From contig CAJQUW010009202.1 of NCBI GenBank assembly GCA_907163375.1, positions 62,002-126,001 of the forward strand: DNA of 64,000 nt, read 5' to 3'. The DNA comes from Prostheceraeus crozeri (Eukaryota > Platyhelminthes > Polycladida > Euryleptidae). Below the pieces are notes generated by a model, which was not told the origin of the DNA, did not search any database, and worked only from the letters and a program-made list of their open reading frames with translations. Below are positions 22,483-30,349 of this stretch, piece after piece (the stretch's first letter is position 1; every line of letters starts with the position of its first letter). The translations under genes and the position numbers were made by a program.

Positions 22483-23763
22483 TTAACTCTTCATTCGGAA
22501 ATGGAGTGTGATACTTGTCACAGCATCTTTATGAAAAGGAATCAACGCACCAGCATCGTCATAAATGGCAATATCAATTTGTGGGATGTAGTTTGATTTC
22601 AGCTTTGTATAATGCACTTTCTTGAAAGTATGCTCAGATAAAATACTGCAGCTTTTTGGCTGGTATGGTATCATTGCTAGCAATGGAGCTTCAACATCTC
22701 CCACACGTACATCTTCACCAATATTGGAATATATCTGAAAATAGTTAATACGACGCGATAGCGACATGTCTGCGCTAGCTTTGGTTACAGTACCACTTTT
22801 AAAGATATTTTGATCAAAACCCAAAATGTCCATTAGAGTTTTATCCATAATTAGTTCAATACCTTTTCCACTTATAGTGAGAGACAAAGTACCTTCTTTT
22901 TCAGAAAATGAAATATGTTGCTCATTAATCACTTCATTTAAATAATCTACAACCAATTTAACCGAAGTAATAATGCGAGGCATCAACACTCTTGTTTCAT
23001 GTAAGATACCACCTAAAGGCTCTACACACTTTCTGTATAAAGATACGGTCCATTCTGTATCAAATTGATTTGACCTTTCACATGGTAAATGTTGCATATC
23101 AGATTTTCCATGAACAGCTGCAGAACGATGTCGTAAGAACTGATGAAAATCTTTTGAACAAACTAATACTAGATCATCATCATTTAATTTGCTTATTGCA
23201 ATATGATTAGATGATTTAATATAAGTCAATGTTGCCACTTGTTTGCCATCAACTCGAAGGAGATAATTAAATTTCTTCAATAATGTTTCAGGAGTCATGT
23301 TTGTCTTTCTTGGCTTAATCACAATCTTCTTCACCAACGTCTTCTCATTTCTTGGAATAAGATCTACATAATAAGCTTCCTCTCGATATATTAACTGTTT
23401 ATGACCACTTATGTGGTAATTAACGTTAAAATTATCATAGCTTGTTAAGGCGCTAGCGAGGTAGCCTAAATCATTTCTTAAACTTGGACTTAAACCAACA
23501 ATCCAATCTTTCTCAACTACATGATGTACATAATTATAATCATCATTGTGCGGAGTAAATTGGACAATATGTTTACTCGCTTTATTCAAGAAATCATATA
23601 TAAACTTTTTACATGATAAGAGATCTTTCTTTGGCCACTGTGGAATGTATACTCGGCACCCCTTTTCACATTGATAAGCAGCTGTACGCCTCATATTAAT
23701 AGTCATCACCTCATGATCAAAAGTATAGACACAGTTGCTATAAACAAGTTGAGTGACACCCAC
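22483..23763 (-). CDS. Second LEGEWEVG-family virion-type protein
   Basis: About 426 residues as an open frame. It shares with the downstream gene the opening beta-rich region (GVTQLVYSNCVYTFD parallels GVSSICYDSNIQN) and a later block around PRIITSVKLVVDYLNE, like PRLYHTVESFIHVVNP of its neighbour. The two are therefore tandem duplicates that have diverged strongly. Probably a structural partner of the virion. The gap to the downstream gene is very short, so they are likely cotranscribed. This gene may be one of those damaged in this copy. Confidence 0.7.
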   Translation of the reverse strand: MGVTQLVYSNCVYTFDHEVMTINMRRTAAYQCEKGCRVYIPQWPKKDLLSCKKFIYDFLNKASKHIVQFTPHNDDYNYVHHVVEKDWIVGLSPSLRNDLGYLASALTSYDNFNVNYHISGHKQLIYREEAYYVDLIPRNEKTLVKKIVIKPRKTNMTPETLLKKFNYLLRVDGKQVATLTYIKSSNHIAISKLNDDDLVLVCSKDFHQFLRHRSAAVHGKSDMQHLPCERSNQFDTEWTVSLYRKCVEPLGGILHETRVLMPRIITSVKLVVDYLNEVINEQHISFSEKEGTLSLTISGKGIELIMDKTLMDILGFDQNIFKSGTVTKASADMSLSRRINYFQIYSNIGEDVRVGDVEAPLLAMIPYQPKSCSILSEHTFKKVHYTKLKSNYIPQIDIAIYDDAGALIPFHKDAVTSITLHFRMKS

Positions 23764-23915
23764 TTCCCAATTTCCATTTAGTTATTGTGCATGATCAATG
23801 GGAGTAGAAAAGAGTGCGGCTCGATTACTAGTAAATCTCTTTGTAGCCGCATTGCTAAGCAAAATATGATAAAACGACATTTTTATATTGCTGATCTGCA
23901 ACTTTGCATAACATC

Positions 23916-24272
23916 ATGAAGACTTGGATTTTGGACTCTCTACAATATATCAGAGTTGATCGTGATGGAAACGTACATTTCAAAAATTCTCATGGTCATA
24001 CATCAAGAGGAATTACATTAACATGGCGACAATTTGTCAACCTCAATGATATCATGAGGGATTTGGAATATTTTGAAACATTAAGATTCATCTCCTTGGG
24101 TGATCAAGTTTGGCTTCAACATTACAGAAATGAAATTCAAATCTACCATTCTCATTCCGCAAACTGTTTCTCATTTCGCAAATACAATTGGGAGAAGTAT
24201 AGAAGATATATACATCGCTCCATCATGACATTTATTCGTCGTGAGTTCATCGCCCTACTATGCAAATCTTAA
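23916..24272 (+). CDS. PC4/Sub1-like protein, copy 1
   Basis: A 118-residue protein from MKTWILDSLQYIRV. Two similar halves each resemble the single-stranded-DNA-binding fold of transcription coactivator PC4: first IRVDRDGNVHFKN...RGITLTWRQFVNLNDIM, second LGDQVWLQHYRNEIQIYH...FSFRKYNWEKYRRYIHRS. PC4 has VSVRDFKGKVLIDIRE... followed by KGISLNPEQWSQLKEQI, the same strand-strand-turn-strand-helix order. It stands alone on the plus strand between minus-strand blocks, directly followed by a second copy and then a TBP homologue. PC4 in cells binds promoter DNA and TFIIA-TBP complexes, so the context fits a promoter factor. Similarity is judged by eye; confidence in the gene is higher than in the fold. 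Confidence 0.6.
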   Translation: MKTWILDSLQYIRVDRDGNVHFKNSHGHTSRGITLTWRQFVNLNDIMRDLEYFETLRFISLGDQVWLQHYRNEIQIYHSHSANCFSFRKYNWEKYRRYIHRSIMTFIRREFIALLCKS

Positions 24273-24294
24273 TCAGACATGACTACCACACATC

Positions 24295-24945
24295 ATGAGT
24301 TGGAAATTAGATTCCCTACAACGTATTGAAACGGATCATGATCGAAACGTCTATTTCAAAGATTCAACTGGAAATGTGAGAAGAGAGTTTGCTTTATCTT
24401 ATCGTCATTTTCAATCTCTACATCATATCATGAAGGACTTGAAATACTTCTATATGAAAAGACATTCACGTATTGGAAATCGCATCTGGCTGCGCGTCAA
24501 CAATCGGCGAATTCAACTCTATCATTCCCAACTTCATACTAACTTCACATTTCATCAAGGTAGTTGGGAAAAGTATAAAAGGAAGGTACATCGCTCAATT
24601 TACTCATTCTTTCATCATGAAGCGCCATCGCTACACCATCGTCAACATTCTCCGTCGCTTCAGACTCTACACCAAAATCGATCTCACAACATTACACCAA
24701 CAGCTTCCAAACAGCAAGTATTACCCGGGCCGTCCTCAAATGTTAGTGGTGAAGATGAACAATTCACGGAATCTTCAACTCTTCCCAAATGGGACTGTAC
24801 AGATTCTCGGCGCCCTTTCTCATTCATCGGCGCAGTCAATGCGCTTAGAGCTACAAAGACTACTACGTCGGATATGGAAGAGGGAGAGGTGTGTGATGTC
24901 GAATCTGACTGTGGACAATATGGTGATCTCTACTCAATTGAGTGA
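24295..24945 (+). CDS. PC4/Sub1-like protein, copy 2, overlapping tail
   Basis: A 216-residue frame from MSWKLDSLQRIE, 22 bp after copy 1 ends. Residues 1-108 align throughout with copy 1 (GNVRREFALSYRHFQSLHHI and the IGNRIWLRVNNRRIQLYH half), so it is a tandem duplicate. The remaining 108 residues are Ser/Thr/His-rich, look unstructured and run in a different frame over the start of the TBP-like gene (24617). Either both frames are used or the tail has been extended by loss of an earlier stop; copy 1 ends soon after its domain. Confidence 0.55.
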   Translation: MSWKLDSLQRIETDHDRNVYFKDSTGNVRREFALSYRHFQSLHHIMKDLKYFYMKRHSRIGNRIWLRVNNRRIQLYHSQLHTNFTFHQGSWEKYKRKVHRSIYSFFHHEAPSLHHRQHSPSLQTLHQNRSHNITPTASKQQVLPGPSSNVSGEDEQFTESSTLPKWDCTDSRRPFSFIGAVNALRATKTTTSDMEEGEVCDVESDCGQYGDLYSIE

Positions 24946-25162
24946 CAGTCTATCATTTTTGAAGATTCGTACCAGCAGTTACAATTTGTGTTATGAACCC
25001 GAACTTTTTCCTGCAGCTCTCATTAGTTGTTGGCTACCTGTGCATGTGGCAATCTTTCATAATAGTAAAGTGATCATTACTGGACTAAAATCTCATGTAC
25101 AAGCAAATGTGATCCTAGACTATCTCATTGAGTATGTACGTACCCAGCGGATTGTAAAATAA
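24617..25162 (+). CDS. TATA-binding-protein homologue on a Polinton
   Basis: A 181-residue protein from MKRHRYTIVNILR. It has the two direct repeats of the TBP saddle. Repeat 1 (about 7-87): YTIVNIL, KYYPGRPQMLVVKM, LQLFPNGTVQILGA. Repeat 2 (about 98-177): VDNMVISTQLSD, YEPELFPAAL, VAIFHNSKVIITGLKS. In eukaryotic TBP the matching segments are YNPKRFAAVIMRI, ALIFSSGKMVCTGA, YEPELFPGLIYRM and LIFVSGKVVLTGAK. Three of the four intercalating Phe positions are kept (F56, F131, F147); the fourth is Pro40. There is no N-terminal extension, as in minimal viral or archaeal TBPs. AATAAA overlaps the stop. Likely function: recognising the element's TATA promoters. Assignment is from motifs by eye. Confidence 0.82.
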   Translation: MKRHRYTIVNILRRFRLYTKIDLTTLHQQLPNSKYYPGRPQMLVVKMNNSRNLQLFPNGTVQILGALSHSSAQSMRLELQRLLRRIWKRERCVMSNLTVDNMVISTQLSDSLSFLKIRTSSYNLCYEPELFPAALISCWLPVHVAIFHNSKVIITGLKSHVQANVILDYLIEYVRTQRIVK

Positions 25163-25193
25163 AAAACAATTTTTCCAACATGATGTTTTTATT
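25158..25193. terminator. Facing polyadenylation signals
   Basis: Plus AATAAA at 25158-25163 (TBP-like gene) and minus-strand AATAAA (TTTATT at 25188-25193) for the protease gene. Confidence 0.65.
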
Positions 25194-25650
25194 TCAAATC
25201 ATGATAGAACTTACAAATCATTTTTTCATTAGAGGATGGATTACATGAAAAGTTTTGAATAATAGATGCAAATCGAGATACATGTAAACGTTTTAAGATG
25301 AAGTACAGTACAAAAGCACCACACGTTGATGAAAGTGGATGTTGTAGTATGCGTTCATTTCGCTGATATTGACGCGTATGTTTTCTCAACCACTGCTGTG
25401 TTGGTATATTTGGAGGTTGAGCAAGAGAGTCAAATAGTTCACCACGTCGGTCTTCTCCAATAAAGATCGCTTTCCAATGCTCACCGCCTAAATTCTGTGA
25501 ATGAGTGTTTAGCACAATAAAGATGGGATAGTGATTTACTGCAGGTGGTAAGGTATCGAGTGAATAGACATTATCGAAAGCTTTCAACGTCGCTTCGTCT
25601 GCATTACGCTGCACTTTAGTCTTAATATCGTCAGCAGTCAACCAACTCAT
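25189..25650 (-). CDS. PRO: Adenain-like cysteine protease
   Basis: A 153-residue protease of the adenovirus/Ulp1 clan that matures virion proteins. The catalytic set is visible: His58 in GGEHWKAIFI, Asp74 in ELFDSLAQPP, Gln103 in ILQHPLSSTCG and Cys110 in SSTCGAFVLYF. Spacing follows adenain (His54, Glu71, Gln115, Cys122), with Asp replacing Glu. Its ATG overlaps the stop of the capsid gene (TAATG), pointing to coupled expression in the minus-strand cluster. Likely substrates in this element are the two small basic proteins that carry Gln-x-Gly-Gly sites. Confidence 0.92.
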   Translation of the reverse strand: MSWLTADDIKTKVQRNADEATLKAFDNVYSLDTLPPAVNHYPIFIVLNTHSQNLGGEHWKAIFIGEDRRGELFDSLAQPPNIPTQQWLRKHTRQYQRNERILQHPLSSTCGAFVLYFILKRLHVSRFASIIQNFSCNPSSNEKMICKFYHDLK

Positions 25651-26927
25651 TAACGATTATACTGAAGAATCACGTCACGATACTTTGTAATTTCAATATT
25701 TGAATCGAAGACTGCATAAATTAATACATTGATCGTCTCAGGTAGTGTTCTTTTGAACGTCAAATCCAAACGAATATTATGAGGCACGTTCGCTTGACGA
25801 TAGGGTGCACTAATATCGCTGTCAGCAGTCAAATCAAATGCATAAATAGTATATCCACTCTTAAACTCTTTCATAGTCAGTCCGTTGGTGTCATCCGTAT
25901 TGTAAAAGCCAAAGACAGCCATAAAATCAACATAACTGCGCATAAATTGATCCGAAGCAAAATCTGGTTTGTAGGGTGGACCAGGATGACTCACACCAAT
26001 TACACGTAAAGCAATTTCACTTAACTGATTGTGTTTAAAATTGAAAGGATTCTTCTTTATATTACCATTAAATGCATCATTTTCAACCATTGCCACCATG
26101 AGGAGCTTCGGTGCTTCCGATGGAAAGAGGCCATCTTTCATGAAACTCTTTTGATCTTTCGGAATTGTAAAGGTGAGAAGCTTTGTATGCTGAACGGGGT
26201 AAATGGCATTTTGGCGGTTAAGGCCTTCAGCATGCCCTCTAATGACACTTGGATTCGGTACTACTCGACGAATGTAAAGTGCAATATCTTCCACATGAAT
26301 TCTAAAATTGTCAACTTTAGCAAATGCATTCAGCGCAAATTCAGGCTTATTCAATGTCAGCTTGAGTCGCATGCTGGTATTACAGAGTAAAAACTTTGAC
26401 TGTCTAAAGAAGTCTAAATTCAGCGGACCATATAGCTGACATACTTTACTATCTTTAATCATAGCAGATCGCTTTACAAAGCCACTGTTTGTTTCAACAT
26501 CAAATTTTCCTGCTTCATCTCTATACCATCCCATGGCTTCCATATGACTTTTTTGTGCTGCTGGATGAAACTGTGATACATGATTGAAATATGATTTATA
26601 GGGATAATCGCTTTGACCACCTTCCACCTGCTGCTCTCCAATCGTTAGAGAAACATCGCGAAGTAATGTAGTCAATGGTAAATTGTTCAGCCCAACTTTA
26701 TGTGTATCGTCAATAGCAGTTCCATCTGCTTGCTGAATTCTAAACCTCAAATCAAGCATCGCATAACTCAAATCTATGTAGTCATCACTACCACCAGGAA
26801 TAACAAATTCAATGGGGCCAGCATTCTCAGCTGTTCGAGGATGATAATCTACAATACTTGAACTAAGAATATCTGTCTGTATGGCTTGTTGATCGAACAA
26901 ACAAAAACCGGAAGTTTTACACTCCAT
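25650..26927 (-). CDS. Double jelly-roll major capsid protein
   Basis: A 425-residue protein of the F54H12.2-like family of Polintons, taken to be the double jelly-roll major capsid protein. Signatures: VDYHPRTAENAGPIEFVIPG and GSDDYIDLSYAMLDLRFRI near the N-terminus, VGLNNLPLTTLLRDVSLTIG, SDYPYKSYFN, NPFNFKHNQLSEIALRVIG and GYTIYAFDLTADSD near the C-terminus. The last block parallels the corresponding region of iridovirus-type capsid proteins. No membrane segment. The gene lies between the protease (overlapping start/stop) and a small basic virion-type protein two bases upstream. The frame is full length for the family. Confidence 0.9.
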   Translation of the reverse strand: MECKTSGFCLFDQQAIQTDILSSSIVDYHPRTAENAGPIEFVIPGGSDDYIDLSYAMLDLRFRIQQADGTAIDDTHKVGLNNLPLTTLLRDVSLTIGEQQVEGGQSDYPYKSYFNHVSQFHPAAQKSHMEAMGWYRDEAGKFDVETNSGFVKRSAMIKDSKVCQLYGPLNLDFFRQSKFLLCNTSMRLKLTLNKPEFALNAFAKVDNFRIHVEDIALYIRRVVPNPSVIRGHAEGLNRQNAIYPVQHTKLLTFTIPKDQKSFMKDGLFPSEAPKLLMVAMVENDAFNGNIKKNPFNFKHNQLSEIALRVIGVSHPGPPYKPDFASDQFMRSYVDFMAVFGFYNTDDTNGLTMKEFKSGYTIYAFDLTADSDISAPYRQANVPHNIRLDLTFKRTLPETINVLIYAVFDSNIEITKYRDVILQYNR

Positions 26928-26929
26928 GA

Positions 26930-27385
26930 TTAGAAGTTATAGCAGCGTCGTCGTTTAGCGCCTGATGAATGATTAGAGCCTCTGCGACGTTTGCGTGAAT
27001 GCCTTTTGACTGAAGATCGCACCTTACCAGCTCCGCGATGTTTCCTCCTTCCTTTTTTCATTCGTTTAGGTGATTTCTTTCCTTGAGTAACACCAGCAAT
27101 GGTCTGCTTCAATGTTTTTAAACCGCGTTCCTTCCCACGATTCAACAAACTGCTCTTAAAACTTCTACCTCTGGAAAGATCACTAGCAACATCACCAGCA
27201 AAGCCAACGGCATTACTTAAAACATTTCGTTTTAAAGATCTACCGACATTGGATATGAGAGGTGCTACAACAGATTTCAGTGCACCAAGTATGCTACCTC
27301 CACGTTGGCGGCGAGCACCGATGTAAATTTGTCCTCCGCCACTTACATAGGAGGGTCGTGAATAAAATGAGGCAGTTGGATTCAT
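26930..27385 (-). CDS. Basic core/pVI-like virion protein
   Basis: A 151-residue protein. After a Ser/Tyr/Gly-rich start comes GARRQRGGSILGALKSVVAP, an amphipathic helix right behind a Gly-Gly site, then a C-terminal third crowded with Arg/Lys (KKSPKRMKKGRRKHRG, KRHSRKRRRG). This layout resembles adenoviral pVI/pX-type proteins: a membrane-active helix released by the viral protease plus a DNA-binding tail. Q27-R-G-G/S fits the adenain site pattern (M/I/L/N/Q)-x-Gly-Gly-x. It ends two bases before the capsid ATG. Function is inferred from composition and context. Confidence 0.75.
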   Translation of the reverse strand: MNPTASFYSRPSYVSGGGQIYIGARRQRGGSILGALKSVVAPLISNVGRSLKRNVLSNAVGFAGDVASDLSRGRSFKSSLLNRGKERGLKTLKQTIAGVTQGKKSPKRMKKGRRKHRGAGKVRSSVKRHSRKRRRGSNHSSGAKRRRCYNF

Positions 27386-27426
27386 AGCTCAAACCCTAAA
27401 CATTGTTAGTTACAACTTTGCATGAA

Positions 27427-28571
27427 TCACTGTCGATCACTTAGATGAAAGATGTCGGCACGACGCATCCAAGAGTTCATACTTGAAGGATAACCAGTCC
27501 ATTTAACAAGACACCATTCTTCACCTTGCCGTTTTTTACATCGAATGATTTTCTCTACCAAATATGTTTCACTTTCAGTGACTACCTCAATCTCATCGCG
27601 GTAAAAGCTACCCTCAATTTCTTCATTATCGTAATCTTTCAACTTGTAGGTGGTCGGAGAGTCTTTTTGATTAATCCTTGATACTGTAAATACCTCCTCT
27701 GTCCAATTCGGGAGGTACCCTTTAGCAAAAACACTTTTCACTTTTGAGATACGAACTTTATCGCCAATTTTCACATCACTTTTCACATGAGTGCGTTTAC
27801 GTTGGAATGATTCGCGCACTTTATCTACATTGTCAGCATTTACATCTACTGGTCTGAGTCCAATAGAACGATGGATAGAGTGATTGTAGGCATGGAGTGT
27901 ATCTTGTAGAACCTTTGTCCAATTTTGTGTCAAGTTGGCAGTAAAATGTCGCCACAAGCGATTTTTTAATGTGCGATTAAAACGTTCAACGAGTGCAGCT
28001 TTATAAGCGCTCTTTACACTAAACAACTCAATGTCATGCCTCTCAAATAATCTTCTCACATGATGATTTTCAAACTCTTTTCCTTGATCACTCTGAATTC
28101 TTTTTGGAATGCGACCTTCTCGAAAAATTGTTTGGAAAGCTTTTGCTACTCCTTTCCCTTCTTTAGTTTTGAAATGGAGGCAACATCACACAAATCTGCT
28201 TGCCACTGTTCATCGATGTCATGAACAATATAATGGCGGGTGCGGTACTTCTTTTTCGCTTGTTTGTGGAGTGTATAGGTAGCCTGACCCTTTAACCATC
28301 GTTTCACTTGTGATTGTGGAAGACCACTCGCTTTTGATAATTTCTTGATAGATGCAAATCCTGCCGGATGTTTTACATCATAATAGATTGACTTCAAACG
28401 TTCAGTCGATGACAGCTGACTCTTTTTCCTCCTTCTCATCTTTTTGTTTTCTTGCCTTTCTACATTTACAACAACTGCAGCATTTAGCTTTAGCGGTTTT
28501 GCGATCGTGTTCACATTGCTTAGGGGTTTCATTATGAGGGCTGGCGCAGCAAGTGCAAGTGACAACGACAT
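27427..28571 (-). pseudogene. INT: Polinton integrase locus, chromodomain type, broken
   Basis: Retroviral-type integrase that inserts the element and makes the 6-bp duplication. Parts in order on the minus strand: a basic N-terminal region with helix-turn-helix (KKLSKASGLPQSQVKRWLKG), the start of the catalytic core (DEQWQADLCDV with the first Asp), the distal core (YKAALVERFNRTLKNRLW with Glu; AYNHSIHRSIGLRPVDV), a GDKVRISK SH3-like segment and a C-terminal chromodomain (YLVEKIIRCKKR, WCLVKWTGYPSSMNSW). The locus is broken in this copy. The chromodomain suggests targeting to methylated histone tails, as in other Polintons. Confidence 0.9.
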
Positions 28572-28617
28572 TCACCTCTGGCGGCTCATTACATGGCAAG
28601 CAACACATCTGCTTCAT
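28402..28617 (-). CDS. Small Cys-rich protein, overlaps integrase locus
   Basis: A 71-residue frame, MKQMCCLPCNEPPEV, TCTCCASPHNE, KCCSCCKCRKARKQK, with a dozen cysteines in pairs followed by a charged tail. It starts one base after the 230-residue gene's stop codon and runs in another frame over the integrase N-terminal region. The Cys-pair density and the tight start suggest a real zinc-binding peptide, but the overlap leaves the possibility of chance. No family recognised. Confidence 0.45.
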   Translation of the reverse strand: MKQMCCLPCNEPPEVNVVVTCTCCASPHNETPKQCEHDRKTAKAKCCSCCKCRKARKQKDEKEEKESAVID

Positions 28618-28618
28618 A

Positions 28619-29311
28619 TTAATAGTCTGAGAACATGTATTTCCTAGGAGGAGCTGTTTTACGTTTTCCTTTTACCAGTTTTAGTGGCGATGTAGATCTA
28701 CGTCGAGTTCTTCCTCTTGTTTGCTTAGTGAGTGTGGGAGGGGATGTAGCAGGTGACGTCTTAAACCAATTTGTTGGCATTTTCATCGCCTGAGGCATTG
28801 GAGTAGTAGCCACTGTTGAATCAAGTTCTTTCAATGTCTCATTATTTAAAGCAAATTTTGGCACATTATGCTTTTTCAATAGTTTAAGAAAGTATGACCA
28901 ACCAGGTGGAACATAGCCCTGACGGCGCTTTCTACGTGTCGCATACTGAATCAAGTCTTCATAACGTGAAGCATCAATCACTTTATTTTCATCTGTAATG
29001 ATTTCTCCTCTATCATTTACATTGAGATGGGGCTCAATACTGTTGAAAAGAGATATGGCATGTGCGCGAGATGCTAAAGGTGTAGCAGTCGATACAGAGT
29101 CACGCATCTTATTCTTCAAGTTTTTCAATTGCTCAACAGTTTCCGATTGTAATAATACAGCACGATGTGGATCTTTGATGTGAACATTTTGCTGATAATC
29201 TATTTCTTTCCTATACATTTGATTTGCAAGAGGTTGCTTTACTTGCTGCATGGCAGTCAATTGTACATATTCATCCTGAGGAATAACAATCATGCGAGAA
29301 TAAGAACTCAT
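28619..29311 (-). CDS. Conserved Polinton protein, 230 residues
   Basis: Starts MSSYSRMIVIPQDEYVQL; its ATG overlaps the ATPase stop (ATGA). Residues about 70-100 look helical (VEQLKNLKNKM). A central block, RRKRRQGYVPPGWSYFLKLL, resembles a motif I associate with a recurrent Polinton virion-cluster protein, where an aromatic helix follows a basic segment. The C-terminal 70 residues are disordered and basic (RGRTRRRSTSPLKLVKGKRK). Position in the ATPase-integrase-capsid cluster suggests a virion or DNA-packaging role; function unknown. Confidence 0.7.
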   Translation of the reverse strand: MSSYSRMIVIPQDEYVQLTAMQQVKQPLANQMYRKEIDYQQNVHIKDPHRAVLLQSETVEQLKNLKNKMRDSVSTATPLASRAHAISLFNSIEPHLNVNDRGEIITDENKVIDASRYEDLIQYATRRKRRQGYVPPGWSYFLKLLKKHNVPKFALNNETLKELDSTVATTPMPQAMKMPTNWFKTSPATSPPTLTKQTRGRTRRRSTSPLKLVKGKRKTAPPRKYMFSDY

Positions 29312-29925
29312 AGTTTGTAGATAATCATGGGAGTTTTCAAAATATCACTTCGAAATCTAAATTCTTCCGGACACTCTTGCGTAAAGTCAATGAATAAGTA
29401 ACCGTATGGTTTTTCAGTAGCTGCTTGAAAAATTTCAATTAAGGCTTTTGATCCTCTGGGTGCAACTTGTCGCGCTAAAATTTCAAATTGACTTTTATCT
29501 CGCGGATTCTTGAAAATAGCATAATAGTGTGTATTCAGGTTTCGTGTACGAGCTTCTTTTCCATCAGGAAACAAATTTTGTGTAATATAGATGATAAAAC
29601 ACCTTTCATGGTGTGCTGCGCGAGTGAACATATCTGTAACATCTTTTGAATTCTTACTTTCTTTTAATAAATCATCCAATACAACAACATCATTAGACTG
29701 AAGTTTATCCACTGGAATAATTCCTTCATGTCGAATAAAGTTGCGACTTTGCAATTCCTGAAACAGCGACGGTTGATAAATACCATAACACCAAATCACT
29801 CGATTGATAGGTTCCTTAAACAACTCCCTTCTTTTATCCAATAAATTCAGCGTGAAAACAGTTTTACCTGCATGAGATGGACCTGATACAGTCAGAACTT
29901 TATCACATTGAAGTCTGAAATCCAT
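29308..29925 (-). CDS. ATP: DNA-packaging ATPase, FtsK/HerA type
   Basis: About 205 residues from the first in-frame ATG (MDFRLQCDKVL). It drives genome packaging into capsids. Walker A is SGPSHAGKT (residues about 14-22), Walker B VVVLDDLL (about 80-87), and a sensor-like YITQN lies at about 113-117. A NPRDKSQFEILARQ helix follows. Length fits the small A32-like ATPases of Polintons. The stop overlaps the ATG of the 230-residue gene by four bases, and the upstream basic protein's stop lies just before, so the genes form a tightly packed cluster. Confidence 0.93.
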   Translation of the reverse strand: MDFRLQCDKVLTVSGPSHAGKTVFTLNLLDKRRELFKEPINRVIWCYGIYQPSLFQELQSRNFIRHEGIIPVDKLQSNDVVVLDDLLKESKNSKDVTDMFTRAAHHERCFIIYITQNLFPDGKEARTRNLNTHYYAIFKNPRDKSQFEILARQVAPRGSKALIEIFQAATEKPYGYLFIDFTQECPEEFRFRSDILKTPMIIYKL

Positions 29926-29956
29926 TTTATTACTTTGAGATTCAACATTTGCATAA

Positions 29957-30298
29957 TTAACGCTTAGAGCCAAAGATATTACCCAATAGGTTGCCCACGG
30001 CAGGAGCTATCATTGGAAGTATTGCTGAAAGGAAACCGCCCTTTTGTGTTAGAGTTTTCCTCTTTCTTTGAAGGGTGACTTTAGGATTGGAGATGAAACG
30101 CAATTTCGTAGCATATCGCTTAAGTAACTTTCGTTGTTTTGGCGCTAATTTCTTCGTCCTCAACTTCCTCACATGAGAAATAATTTCACAAATGAATTTA
30201 TCGTTAGCATGTCGTATAGCATTGTATCGCTGATTTGCTTTCATTCGTCGGAGAGCTTGAATGGCTGAAGAAAACTTTTGACTTTTACGTTTCGCCAT
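29957..30298 (-). CDS. Small basic virion protein with Gly-Gly site
   Basis: A 113-residue protein: a very basic helical body (ALRRMKANQRYNAIRHAND, KKLAPKQRKLLKRYATKLR) ending in TLTQKGGFLSAILPMIAP and a hydrophobic amphipathic tail (VGNLLGNIFG). Q85-K-G-G/F fits an adenain-type cleavage site that would free a membrane-active C-terminal peptide. Similar short proteins with a terminal GGFL segment recur in Polintons. It precedes the ATPase gene. Role as a minor capsid or penetration protein is inferred. Confidence 0.7.
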   Translation of the reverse strand: MAKRKSQKFSSAIQALRRMKANQRYNAIRHANDKFICEIISHVRKLRTKKLAPKQRKLLKRYATKLRFISNPKVTLQRKRKTLTQKGGFLSAILPMIAPAVGNLLGNIFGSKR

Positions 30299-30349
30299 TT
30301 TCCGTGTTAGTCTTTGCTAAAACCTATCTTTACCACATTTGCATAGGTA

